Origin: JAEUWI01 sp942492815
Lineage (GTDB): Bacteria; Hydrogenedentota; Hydrogenedentia; Hydrogenedentales; JAEUWI01
Length of the DNA: 64,000 nt
Direction: 5' to 3'
Assembly: GCA_942492815.1 (NCBI GenBank)
Contig: OW818658.1
Coordinates: 6,820,001 to 6,884,000 of the forward strand
Positions 27,101-36,403 of this stretch are shown here, in pieces. Numbering within the stretch: the stretch's first letter is position 1; every line of letters begins with the position of its first letter. The notes below the pieces were generated by a model, which worked only from the letters and a program-made list of their open reading frames with translations, was not told the origin of the DNA and searched no databases. A program made the position numbers and the translations under genes.

Positions 27101-27977
27101 CCTGGTGCAGGTGTTCTCCGACGAAGCGGACGAGTCCCAGTTCACCGTCGACCTGGCCCAGTGCGACTCGGAGGGAAACTGGAGCATCGAGGTGGACAAG
27201 TCGACCAAAGGGCTTCGGTTCTATACCGCGGCCAACACGGATTCGCTGGGCAACACCTCCGCGCTCAGCGAGCCAGTGGAGATAAGCGACACGCCGGAGT
27301 GCACGGATCCCGATGCGGACAGCGACGGCGATGGTGTTACCGATTGCGACGAGGCGATTGAGGGAACTGACCCCGAACTGCCCGATACGGACGGCGACGG
27401 CATGCCCGACGGCTTCGAGATCGAGTTCACGCTGAACCCGCTTTCGGTCGACGATGCCGCGCTGGACAACGATCATGACTTCCTGAGCAACCTGGAAGAA
27501 TACCTGGGTGGCACGGATCCGAATGTGGCGGACAACGTGGACATTACGCTGCACGTAGACAGCGAGATCGGCGTGGATGGTCCGGATAACGGCGCGGTGG
27601 ACAATCCGCTGCGCACGATTGGCGCCGCCATGACCCGGGCCCGCCGGTGCGCCGGGAACGGTGAAGTTTGTTCGCCTGGCCGCCGGCGAATACGCCGAAG
27701 ACGTCGCCCTGGCGGCGGGCGTGACCCTGAGCGGCCCGGTGGACGATCCGGAGGTGGAAGACGACACAGCGGTCATAATTGGCGTCATTACGGGCGCGGC
27801 CGGCGCGGTGGTGGAAGACGTGACCATCCTTTCGCAGGACGGCACCGAAACGCTGGTCAACATGGACAGCAGCGATATGATCGTGCGCCGGGTGCAGTTC
27901 ATCGGCCTCGATACCAACCGCGCGGGTACCGGTGTGCTGGCCCAGGGCTCGGCTTCGGCCAGCGGGATGGTGGATGA
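24180..27977 (+). CDS. Giant secreted beta-helix protein 2, N-terminal part (frameshifted)
   Basis: Starting at ATG 24180 (signal MMIQIRATCGVVFLVGVLSV to about A25), the reading frame encodes a CSLREA-type motif DGEISLREAI (about 55), a beta-helix (75-430), EF-hand loops (about 524-574), a second SLREA motif (about 610), a second beta-helix (640-960) and thrombospondin-3-like DSDGDG repeats (about 1041-1114). The homologous sequence then stops near 27655: the last about 107 residues in this frame are Arg/Gly-rich nonsense, while the expected continuation is in the +1 frame (entry at 27661). Removing one G from GGG at 27654-27656 restores one 1529-residue protein reading GTVKFVRLAAGEY across the joint. 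It parallels giant protein 1. The frame is open upstream to 24108, but without a signal peptide there. Confidence 0.8.
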   Translation: MMIQIRATCGVVFLVGVLSVLSSPTWAGTAVVDTLNDVLDGDVTSLTSLAATPGADGEISLREAIQASNNSFGEDTITFSVPGTISVLSALPTLSDTTGGTTITGAAQIVLDNGSGLQTVDGLTVTTQGNEIQGLTIQGFAKGIYLTGSSAKTNFVIGCHVGGQRTGEGVLINPNSIGVVIGEGARENIIGAAAADSGNTLSNNALHGLMIDSGAAANMILRNRIGTTADGLSAAPNELSGLVINNAHGNVIGSAIDDEGNVISGNAENGVMILNTSSLNLIRNNIIGLNANSDAALPNTTGILIGSSSINNTIGDTVSGNGNNIGGNTGDGISIQNAGFNQIFSNVIGGFFDDAYNVGNGGNGISVSGISEGNFIGDETFATANEINYNGGDGVRLDGSATRKNLVSQNEIFGNGGMPIRIINGAQEGISPPTILPLDPGGIVFGSTVSFGTVELFELADGALFFLERVVADAKGGFQSASPITRIERSTLVATVTDSNQNTSEFSLPQVIPVTLNANPIQLVDLFLQSDLNRDERLSLAEFQAATGRGSTTFDAADVDGDGLLTYEELFAASLAEAAFTSLQVNTLGDVSDAPNTSSVASLLLDPGADGKISLREALLATQFDSSVYITFSEAGTIQPGSELPAISDISSRIYIDGKGGVVLDGSLLSSDESGLIFTGIGSQVLGLQIVNFPGAGIKLAGGGSFSNHVFDCRIGTDGNGAQGNGIGILITEASENNAIGGGLSALGNLISGNTVGIRVEGVETSFNTISGNLIGVNVAGTSAIPNVKNGIELANGSSFNFVIAFGAYAVPNVISGNGDGSAGGGISITDGSNRNFILGNVIGSGDGGTPALGNNPHGIAISGGSNTNFIGLDEDSSALEKSLSLLADAKTDGPRKGLVPEDFLSPNLIADNVSDGVSIGGETTIKNTMFYNSIFNNGGEAIKLSDGANGGIAPPEITTARTRLVTGKGVPSGLVQVFSDEADESQFTVDLAQCDSEGNWSIEVDKSTKGLRFYTAANTDSLGNTSALSEPVEISDTPECTDPDADSDGDGVTDCDEAIEGTDPELPDTDGDGMPDGFEIEFTLNPLSVDDAALDNDHDFLSNLEEYLGGTDPNVADNVDITLHVDSEIGVDGPDNGAVDNPLRTIGAAMTRARRCAGNGEVCSPGRRRIRRRRRPGGGRDPERPGGRSGGGRRHSGHNWRHYGRGRRGGGRRDHPFAGRHRNAGQHGQQRYDRAPGAVHRPRYQPRGYRCAGPGLGFGQRDGG

Positions 27978-28767
27978 TTGCGACTTCGTGGACCTGGGCA
28001 TCGGCGTGGAGATTACGGGCGGTATTCCCGTGGTGCGCAAGTCCCTCTTTCAGGATCCCGGTGTCGCGGGTATCGTCGTTCGTGCGACCGCCGATGTAAG
28101 CGGTGACGAGGGTTTGAGCACGTCGCTCGATGCGGGCAGCGGCTTCAATACCTTCGTATTCAACCCGGCGGCCCCGATTCCCGTGGCGGAACCTGCGGCC
28201 GTGATCAATGAGTCCGATATTGAGCTTCGCATGGAGAACAACGACTGGGGCACGAACGACGATGGAGCCGTCACGGCACTGATCGACGGGCCGGCGGATT
28301 TCTCGCCCAAGCTCGCCGCGGGCTCGGCCATCCTGGCTTCGACGGTGATATGCACCATCTTTGATGACACGACCCAGGCTCGGGTGACCAACGGCAGCGC
28401 CGCACTCGAAGTCAGCGGCTTCCGGCCCGTCACCAACAATGAAAATGGCGTCTATGCCTTCCCGGCCGTGCTGGAGGGCGGATATCAGATCATCGGCGCC
28501 GCCACGGGCTTCGACGAGAATTCCGTGGCCTTCAACGTGGGCGCCGCGGAGATTAAGAGCGTCGTTCTTCCCTTGTCCGCATTGAATGGCGGTGAGGGCG
28601 AGGGTGAAGGTGAGGGCGAGAAAGATCCGGGTCGGCCCGCGTCCTGCGGGCCGGGCGCTTCCGACGGTGGACTGTGGGGAGACCTCGCGCTGGTCGTGCT
28701 GCTGGTGGCCCTGCTGTCAGCCGGTTTTGGCCGGTCCGGTACCGGGGATAACCCGTCCCGGTCCTGA
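27661..28767 (+). CDS. Giant secreted beta-helix protein 2, C-terminal part (frameshifted)
   Basis: This open frame continues the gene at 24180 in the +1 frame. It has a pectin-lyase-like segment (KFVRLAAGEYAEDVALAAGV, matching RIIIADGNYPEDVELLPWV of giant protein 1), a carboxypeptidase-regulatory-like domain (about 225-305), a short GEGEGEGE linker and a tail with Cys, WGDLALVVLLVALLSAG and Arg. It has no signal peptide or ribosome site of its own and overlaps the upstream frame by over 300 bp, so it is not an independent gene. The shift is either a real mutation or an assembly/sequencing indel; programmed frameshifting is less likely, as no slippery heptamer is evident. Confidence 0.8.
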   Translation: MKFVRLAAGEYAEDVALAAGVTLSGPVDDPEVEDDTAVIIGVITGAAGAVVEDVTILSQDGTETLVNMDSSDMIVRRVQFIGLDTNRAGTGVLAQGSASASGMVDDCDFVDLGIGVEITGGIPVVRKSLFQDPGVAGIVVRATADVSGDEGLSTSLDAGSGFNTFVFNPAAPIPVAEPAAVINESDIELRMENNDWGTNDDGAVTALIDGPADFSPKLAAGSAILASTVICTIFDDTTQARVTNGSAALEVSGFRPVTNNENGVYAFPAVLEGGYQIIGAATGFDENSVAFNVGAAEIKSVVLPLSALNGGEGEGEGEGEKDPGRPASCGPGASDGGLWGDLALVVLLVALLSAGFGRSGTGDNPSRS

Positions 28768-28788
28768 GTCTCTCGATTTACAACACGT

Positions 28789-28830
28789 CACCGCCGCTCG
28801 AACATCGGGTTCGGGCGGCGGTGTTGTTTT
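28789..28830 (+). terminator. Rho-independent terminator of giant gene 2
   Basis: Arms CACCGCCGCTCGAAC (28789-28803) and GTTCGGGCGGCGGTG (28809-28823) pair with one G-T wobble over a 5-nt loop. A T-rich tail (TTGTTTT) follows. Confidence 0.83.
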
Positions 28831-28929
28831 ATGCCGTTGTAAACGGAATGGGGCGGTGGTATTCTAGCTTGGCAGCGGTGTGCGAAGCCGCAGGTTACCT
28901 TCAGGCACCACGCAGGGAGATCGCAGGGC

Positions 28930-31900
28930 ATGAAGATCACGTTTTCAGGAGTTTGCATGGGGTTGGTTGTGGCGTTGCTGTCCGCTCCGGCCCTGGCGGG
29001 CGAAGCTCCGGGCACAAGCCGCTTTGTGAGCGTGCAGACGGGTGACGACGGAAATCCCGGCACGCAGGTGAGCCCCTACCGTACGATCGGCGGCGCGCTG
29101 GAAGCCATGACGCAGGAGGGCGCGGCCGAGCCTTGGACCCTCACCATAGGCCCCGGCACCTACGACGAGACGGTGGAGACTTTTCCCATTACCTTGACGA
29201 CGGACGGGGTTCAGCTTGTCGGAGAGAGCAAGGACACCACCTTCATCGACGGTGGCGGTACGGCTTCGGCGGCAGGCCCCCTGTTGACCGGCAGCGACGT
29301 CAATAACCTTTTGATTTCGGGCCTGACCTTCCAGAACACGGCGCGCACGGGCGGCACGGACAACGGCGGCGCGATCGAGCTTTTGAACAGCTCCGGGTCG
29401 ATTCAGGATTGTTCCTTTGCGAACAACGCCTGCGAGCGGGCGGGCGGCGCGCTTTGGATATCCGTAGCCACCGGCGAACAACTGCGTCTGGTGGGCAATG
29501 CCTTTACGGGCAACACGACGGGACTCACAGGAACTTTCCAGGATCGCTTCGGTGGCGCGGTATGCGTCGGCGGCCCCATGACGGGCGAGTTCACTGGCAA
29601 TACGTTCACCGGGAACTCGGCGGCCTTGAATATCTTGGGCAACGGGCTGGCGGACTCCTTCGGTGGCGCGATTTATATTGGCGGCGACTTCACCGGGGCC
29701 AACGGCGCGACGAGCTTCGCGTCGAATACGTTCAGCGACAATTCGGTCTCGACGGAGGATGGCGTGGACGGGATGGGATCGGCTGTCATGGTGGATGGCG
29801 CTTTCACGGGCGGAATGACGGGCTGTTCATTCATAGACAACAGCGCACCCACTTTTTCCATCGATGGCACATTTGCGGTGGCGGGTTCGGTCTCTGGGAA
29901 TATAAGCAGTTGTACTTTTGAGAACAATACCGTGCGCGGTTCGGGCGGCGGCTTGTTTGTGGTCGGGGACTATACGGGCGATATCACGGGCTGTACCTTC
30001 ACGGGCAATCAGGCGGGCGCGGGGGAGTCGTCGTTTCAAGTGCAGCGGGGCGGCGCGATTGCAATTCTGGGGCAATTTACCGCGAGCGACGCCGGATTGA
30101 CCAATTGCACCTTCACGAACAACAGCGCTTCGATGGACGCCCAGGGCAATGGCGTGGCGGAAGCGCGGGGCGGGGCGTTACACGTGGGCGGGAACTGGAA
30201 CGGGCCCTTGCGCCGGAACACCTTCGACAACTGCCGCGCGAGCAGTACGGACGGGGACGCCTTCGGCGCGGGCCTCTACGCGGGCGGCGATTTCACGGGC
30301 GCGGATCTGAGCGGGAATCTGTTCAAGGAATGCTCCGTGACCGGGAGCACGCGCAACAGTGTGGGCGGCGGCCTCTATATCGCGGGCGCGCTGACGATAC
30401 CCTTCATCGGAAATCGCTTCGAGGCCAACACGGCGGAGCTGCGCGGCGCGGGCGCGTACCTGGGCGGGGTGGTCATTGGCACGATAGAGAGCTGCGACTT
30501 TATCAACAATATCATCGCCAACACGGAGGCGCGGAACTTCGCGGGCGCGGGCCTTTGCGTTGCGGATGGCCTGCTGGGCGATGTGATCAACAATCGCTTC
30601 TTCGGCAATAGCGCGCAGATGGTCGATTTCGGCAATGGTCTGTTTACCTCGAATGGCGCGGGGATGTTCATCGGCGGTACCTTCGATGGTGGCTTCGGGG
30701 CGAACGAATTTGTCGCCAACCGCGCCACCAGCGTGGATGGCGGGTCGTCCGGCGGCGGTCTTTTCGTCCAGGGCGAGGTCGACCGGAATTTCTTCGAACA
30801 GAATCTCTTCTCGGGCAACCATGCGGACGCGGGCGGCGGCATGTACTTCATGTTTGAAGGTGGGCGCAATATACTGATCCGAAACAACATGTTCACGGCG
30901 AATAGGTGCACGGGACTGCAGGGCGCGGACATCGCGAGCGAACAGCGGGTGACGCTGATCAATAACACCTTCGTGGGGGATCCGCTGGCGGAGACGAGCA
31001 TCTTCTTCCCTGCGGTCAGCGTGGAGAATTTGTCGGCGCTGCACAACAATCTCTTTGAGAACGTGGCGTCGGCCTTCAATCTGCAAGATGAGATCCTGAT
31101 CGACGTGGTCACGAACAATCTTCTTGCAACGACCGCCTTCGCGCACAGAAACGGCGTCGCCTTCACCGACCTGTCCGAGTTCGGCACGGTCTTTGGCGAA
31201 CGCCTCATGGGGACGACGACTTTTTCCAACGGCCTGGTCGGGAACGGCAACATGAACGGCAATGACGAGGCGTCGGGGAGCTGGAAGAGCGCCACGACCT
31301 ACGACGCGAACACGACCTTCTCCACGCTCACAGACACGGACCGCAATTGGACGCCCGGCGAGTGGCGGGGCGCGCTGGTGGATCTTTCGATCGACATCAA
31401 TCATCGTGAGCACTATCGCATCGAAGACAACACGGCGACAACGCTGCTGGTACGGGGGAATCTGGTGGCGGCGGGACGCGGCGCGTTGCTGGAGAGCTAT
31501 TCGATAGACGACTATCACCTGCTGGCAAGTTCCGCCATGGTGGATAGGGGCGAGTCGGTTTTCGTGGAGTCACAAAACGTTACGCCGCTGGGCGACTTCG
31601 ATGGCGAGAATCGTCCAGCGGGTTGCAGCGTGGATCTTGGCGCGGATGAGTTCCAGGGAAGCGAGCCCTGCACGAGCAACATCGAGATTTCTCCGCTCAG
31701 TATTGATTTCGAAGCGCGGGATATCGCCGCGGGCCCCGTGGAGCGCGCGGTAACTATTGAGAATACGGGCGAGGCCGACCTGAACGTTACGGGCGTGGGG
31801 ATTGTGGAAGGGTCCGATGGCTTCGGGCTGAATGGCGACTCAGGTGAGGCGCTTCTCGAAACCGGACAGGCCCGGACGGTGATTGTGACCTTCGATCCAG

Positions 31901-33870
31901 ACGCAGCGGGTGAATTTTCGGGCGCTCTGTCCGTGAATTCCGATGATCCAGATTCGTCGGAGATCATCGTAGCGCTGTCGGGTACGGGTGTGGAAGGCGG
32001 TGAAGGCGAGGGCGAGGGCGAGGGCGAAGGTGAGGGCGAAGGAGAAGGAGAAGGAGAAGGAGAAGGAGAAGGCGAGGGCGAGGGCGAGGGCGAGGGCGAG
32101 GGCGAGGGCGAGGGCGAGGGAGAAGGCGAAGGCGAGGGTGAGGGTGAGGGTGAGGGCGAAGGTGAAGGTGAAGGTGAGGGTCCGATAGCGGACTTTAGTG
32201 CGGACAAGACGAGCGGCGAGCCGCCGCTTACGGTCCAGTTCACCAACGACACCGAGCTGAACGGCGCAACGGCGGGTGCTCTCTTCTGGGACTTTGGCGA
32301 TAACCTGTTCAGCAACCAGGAGAATCCGCAGCACACCTACGCCGCTGATGGCAGATACACCGTGACCTTGACCGTGATTTCCAACGCGGGCGTGGCCGTG
32401 GAGCGGAAGGAAGAGTTCATCATCGTGGGCGATGCCCCGCCCCGTGAGCCCGGCGACGGGCCGCCTGTGCTTTTCGTGAAGAACGGCGCTGGTACCGGCA
32501 CGGGTACCGAGGAAGATCCATTCACCACCATCGCCTTGGCGATGGAAGAAGCGTCAAGCTACGCCACGGAAGATTACGTGGTCACGATCCAACTCGCCGC
32601 AGAAACCTTTGCGGAAGCGGTCAGCTTCGCGCCGAATGTGGCCCTGCGCGGGGCCGATCCGGCTAATCGCGGCGCCACGGTGATCGCGCCGGCGCTGGCC
32701 CAGGTGCAGGCCAACGGTGACCGGGCGATCCAGGCGGCGGACAACACCGTTCTGGCGAATCTGACGGTCGTGCTGCAATTGACGGACTCGTCGGACTTCC
32801 GACTGCTCTCGATCGACGGCGTAAAGATGACCGTGTTCAATGTGGCGCTGGACGGAAGCAATCTGCTGGGTTCAGTGGGCATCTCCATTCTGAATCTGGG
32901 CTCTTCGGGCACGGTGGTGCAGGATTGCCTGATCCGCCAGTGCGAGTTTGGCGTGCGCGCCCTGGAGACCGCCGCGCGCATAACGCGCACGCGCTTCGAG
33001 ACGATTCAGGAAGACGCCCTCTTCGTGCAGCGCCCTTCGAGCACGAAAGGGGCCGAGGCGGAAGTGGTGCCGAACATGGGCGATGTCCGCGACCTGAAGG
33101 AGACCGGCCAGAACAGCTTCGACGCCGACAGCATCGGCGGTGCCTTTATCAACAACCTCAACGAAACCGCAACCATCGTGGCCGAGGGCAACGAGTGGGG
33201 ATCCGACGAGTTCGGCGTGATCGATCTCCGGATGGAGGGGCCTGGCGAGGTGGATTTCCTGCCTTATCGGCTTACCTCGAATGCGCAGCTTCTGACCTTC
33301 ACCCTTTCGGTGCTGCTGCAGGATTTTGAAACCGAGACGCCCATCGGCAACGGGACGGTGAGCATCGCGGAGCTGACGGGAGTATCGACGTCCACCAATG
33401 TCGATGGTGTCTACACTTTCCCGGCCCTACCCCAGGGCGACTACACGGTGAACGGCGCGGCGGCGGGCTTCGCCACAAATTCGGGCACCGTGACGGACCC
33501 GGACTTCATCGCGTCGATCGCGATCAGCCTGACCCGAACCGGGCTCAGCACCGATGCCGTGGCTGTGCTGCTACTGGATGAATTCGATACTGCGGACGAC
33601 GATGCCAACGGCAGCCTGAGTTTCGCCGAGGCCCGCGCGACGGTGCCGGCCATCACCCAGACGCAGTTTGACGAACTCGCGGGAGGCGACGGCGTCCTTA
33701 CCGAAGCGGAGCTCGACGCCCGGGTGAATCCGGTGGATCCCGGCGGCTGCGCAAAAGTGGGGGGCGTCTCGCTGGCGGAAGCGATCCAGCGCCATCTGGG
33801 TGATTGTTTCCTGCTGGGTATAGCACTGGCGGGCCTGCTGGCCTGGCGCGGCGCGGCGGAGAGGGCGTGA
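28930..33870 (+). CDS. Giant secreted beta-helix protein 3 with poly(GE) linker
   Basis: The 1646-residue protein begins with signal peptide MKITFSGVCMGLVVALLSAP. A DUF1565/pectin-lyase-like start (FVSVQTGDDGNPGTQVSPYRTI) leads into a long beta-helix built from GNxFxGNSA and GGGLYI-type repeats (about 110-710). A choice-of-anchor/HYDIN-like Ig domain follows (about 917-1020), then exactly 30 Gly-Glu dipeptides (1024-1083), a PKD domain (WDFGD, about 1084-1167), another beta-helix (1177-1454), a carboxypeptidase-regulatory-like domain, EF-hand loops (about 1537-1597) and a tail with C1607, HLGDCFLLGIALAGLLAW and Arg. The ribosome site AGGGAGA (28914-28920) fits ATG 28930. Probably an extracellular surface protein; ligand unknown. 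Confidence 0.9.
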   Translation: MKITFSGVCMGLVVALLSAPALAGEAPGTSRFVSVQTGDDGNPGTQVSPYRTIGGALEAMTQEGAAEPWTLTIGPGTYDETVETFPITLTTDGVQLVGESKDTTFIDGGGTASAAGPLLTGSDVNNLLISGLTFQNTARTGGTDNGGAIELLNSSGSIQDCSFANNACERAGGALWISVATGEQLRLVGNAFTGNTTGLTGTFQDRFGGAVCVGGPMTGEFTGNTFTGNSAALNILGNGLADSFGGAIYIGGDFTGANGATSFASNTFSDNSVSTEDGVDGMGSAVMVDGAFTGGMTGCSFIDNSAPTFSIDGTFAVAGSVSGNISSCTFENNTVRGSGGGLFVVGDYTGDITGCTFTGNQAGAGESSFQVQRGGAIAILGQFTASDAGLTNCTFTNNSASMDAQGNGVAEARGGALHVGGNWNGPLRRNTFDNCRASSTDGDAFGAGLYAGGDFTGADLSGNLFKECSVTGSTRNSVGGGLYIAGALTIPFIGNRFEANTAELRGAGAYLGGVVIGTIESCDFINNIIANTEARNFAGAGLCVADGLLGDVINNRFFGNSAQMVDFGNGLFTSNGAGMFIGGTFDGGFGANEFVANRATSVDGGSSGGGLFVQGEVDRNFFEQNLFSGNHADAGGGMYFMFEGGRNILIRNNMFTANRCTGLQGADIASEQRVTLINNTFVGDPLAETSIFFPAVSVENLSALHNNLFENVASAFNLQDEILIDVVTNNLLATTAFAHRNGVAFTDLSEFGTVFGERLMGTTTFSNGLVGNGNMNGNDEASGSWKSATTYDANTTFSTLTDTDRNWTPGEWRGALVDLSIDINHREHYRIEDNTATTLLVRGNLVAAGRGALLESYSIDDYHLLASSAMVDRGESVFVESQNVTPLGDFDGENRPAGCSVDLGADEFQGSEPCTSNIEISPLSIDFEARDIAAGPVERAVTIENTGEADLNVTGVGIVEGSDGFGLNGDSGEALLETGQARTVIVTFDPDAAGEFSGALSVNSDDPDSSEIIVALSGTGVEGGEGEGEGEGEGEGEGEGEGEGEGEGEGEGEGEGEGEGEGEGEGEGEGEGEGEGEGEGEGEGPIADFSADKTSGEPPLTVQFTNDTELNGATAGALFWDFGDNLFSNQENPQHTYAADGRYTVTLTVISNAGVAVERKEEFIIVGDAPPREPGDGPPVLFVKNGAGTGTGTEEDPFTTIALAMEEASSYATEDYVVTIQLAAETFAEAVSFAPNVALRGADPANRGATVIAPALAQVQANGDRAIQAADNTVLANLTVVLQLTDSSDFRLLSIDGVKMTVFNVALDGSNLLGSVGISILNLGSSGTVVQDCLIRQCEFGVRALETAARITRTRFETIQEDALFVQRPSSTKGAEAEVVPNMGDVRDLKETGQNSFDADSIGGAFINNLNETATIVAEGNEWGSDEFGVIDLRMEGPGEVDFLPYRLTSNAQLLTFTLSVLLQDFETETPIGNGTVSIAELTGVSTSTNVDGVYTFPALPQGDYTVNGAAAGFATNSGTVTDPDFIASIAISLTRTGLSTDAVAVLLLDEFDTADDDANGSLSFAEARATVPAITQTQFDELAGGDGVLTEAELDARVNPVDPGGCAKVGGVSLAEAIQRHLGDCFLLGIALAGLLAWRGAAERA
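31999..32178 (+). repeat. In-frame GGNGAR hexamer array encoding (Gly-Glu)30
   Basis: Thirty consecutive GGN-GAR hexamers, 180 bp, occur inside the gene at 28930. Runs of one codon pair (five GGAGAA; several GGCGAG) look like slippage expansion. Length change would keep the reading frame and alter only the linker. Confidence 0.95.
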
Positions 33871-33980
33871 GGTCGAGTTATATTTGCTGTATGCCATGAA
33901 TACTGGGTGACCGGAGGGTGTAGTAGTCCCCGGAGATCTGAGTCGAGAATAGAACCGAACGAACCGAGGAGATACAAAGG

Positions 33981-34724
33981 ATGAGAACCGCGAATCCCGC
34001 GCTGAATGAGAATACCTTTTTGAATGTTCACGATCAGGCCTACGGCGGTCAGACGATGACCATCGAGGGCACGGTGAGCAAGTCGGGTATCCTGCTCATG
34101 CTGGTGATGGCGACGGCGGCCTTCACCTGGCGCGGTTACCTGAACGATTCCGAGCAGGTCATGATCTGGATGATCGGCGGCCTCATCGGCGGTCTGGTCT
34201 TCGGACTGGTGACCAGTTTCAAACCGGCGATTGCCATGTACACCGCGCCAATCTACGCTCTCTGTGAGGGCCTCTTCCTCGGCGGTGTCTCGGCCCAGGC
34301 CCAGGTGATGTCGGGACAGGCCATCGTAATTCAGGCGGTGGCCCTGACCTTCGGTATCCTGCTGGCGCTGCTGTTTGTTTATCGGCTCGGACTCATCAAG
34401 GCCACGGAGAACTTTAAGCTCGGCGTGGCCGCGGCGACGGGCGGAATTTTTCTGGCCTATCTCGCCACGTTTGTGCTCGGTTTCTTCGGCGTGCCCGTGC
34501 CCTTCATCCACGAATCAGGCATGGTCGGTATCGGCTTCAGCCTCTTCGTGGTCGTGATCGCATCGCTTAACCTCGTGCTGGACTTTGATTTCATCGAGAA
34601 CGGCGCAGAGCGCGGCGCGCCGAAGTATATGGAGTGGTACGCGGCCTTCGGATTGATGGTGACGCTGATCTGGCTGTATCTGGAGATCCTGCGGCTGCTC
34701 TCGAAACTTCAATCGCGACGGTAG
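33981..34724 (+). CDS. Bax inhibitor-1 / YccA family membrane protein
   Basis: The 247-residue protein has a short cytoplasmic N-terminus (NPALNENTF, MTIEGTVSKSG) and seven hydrophobic segments between about 35 and 245. This is the layout of the bacterial YccA/Bax-inhibitor-like family (BaxI_1 type). Related membrane proteins influence ion leak or interact with FtsH, but the role of this subgroup is unknown. GAGGAG (33966-33971) precedes ATG 33981. It sits alone between giant gene 3 and a convergent secreted-protein gene; no functional link is evident. Confidence 0.88.
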   Translation: MRTANPALNENTFLNVHDQAYGGQTMTIEGTVSKSGILLMLVMATAAFTWRGYLNDSEQVMIWMIGGLIGGLVFGLVTSFKPAIAMYTAPIYALCEGLFLGGVSAQAQVMSGQAIVIQAVALTFGILLALLFVYRLGLIKATENFKLGVAAATGGIFLAYLATFVLGFFGVPVPFIHESGMVGIGFSLFVVVIASLNLVLDFDFIENGAERGAPKYMEWYAAFGLMVTLIWLYLEILRLLSKLQSRR

Positions 34725-35024
34725 GGGCCGAACTGTGGAAAGCGGCGCAACCTCCGCCGTCAAAACCGAAAGTCTGAACCAAGAGGCAACTTTTGGCCAG
34801 AACCAGAAGGGTTTCCCACAGATGGACACAGATGGAACGGGTTTGAATCCCATCCATTAATAGAGCGGAACGACGGCGACCATCGGTAGTATCAATGCTA
34901 CACTCTCGAAAAGCGATTTGTTGAAATTTATCCCATACGTAAGCTTGCCCCAGAATCTGTGCGCTCGATCTGAATGAGGCATGATGTTCTCGCGCGTCTT
35001 GCCCTGAACAGGAAGTGAAGAACG
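34725..35024. other. Intergenic region with small tandem repeat
   Basis: I see no gene here. Two tandem copies of CACAGATGGA lie at 34817-34836. The remainder has no structure I can name. Confidence 0.4.
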
Positions 35025-35056
35025 CGGGCGCGCCCACCGTATAGTGGGCGCGCCCG
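35025..35056 (-). terminator. Hairpin terminator between convergent genes
   Basis: A perfect 13-bp stem CGGGCGCGCCCAC (35025-35037) / GTGGGCGCGCCCG (35044-35056) has a 6-nt loop. It lies 37 bp beyond the stop of the minus-strand gene. On the minus strand it is followed by GTTCTTC rather than a clean T-run, so efficiency is uncertain; it may serve both directions. Confidence 0.6.
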
Positions 35057-35093
35057 ATTGTGTATCAGATACTATGTTCGGTCGATAGCGGGG

Positions 35094-36143
<1,050 letters not shown>

Positions 36144-36403
36144 GTGGAGCTTCCTCTTTGGTTGCAACGATCCGTTGGTGCGCGGGTCTCCCACCCGGTG
36201 CCCGGGCCAGCATCAGAGTATCAGGCGCGGGAATGGAAGCGCTACCTTTGCGTTGAACCCGGGATCAGGCAGAATATCACCCCGGATGACAAGGGCGGGT
36301 CGGTCCGGGGTCGTGCGTGTTCTTGGATCCAGGAGGCAAAGCGTGTAGTCTGTAACGGACTGTGTTAGTGGCAAGCATCCCCGCGACGGGGTAGGAGTGT
36401 GTG

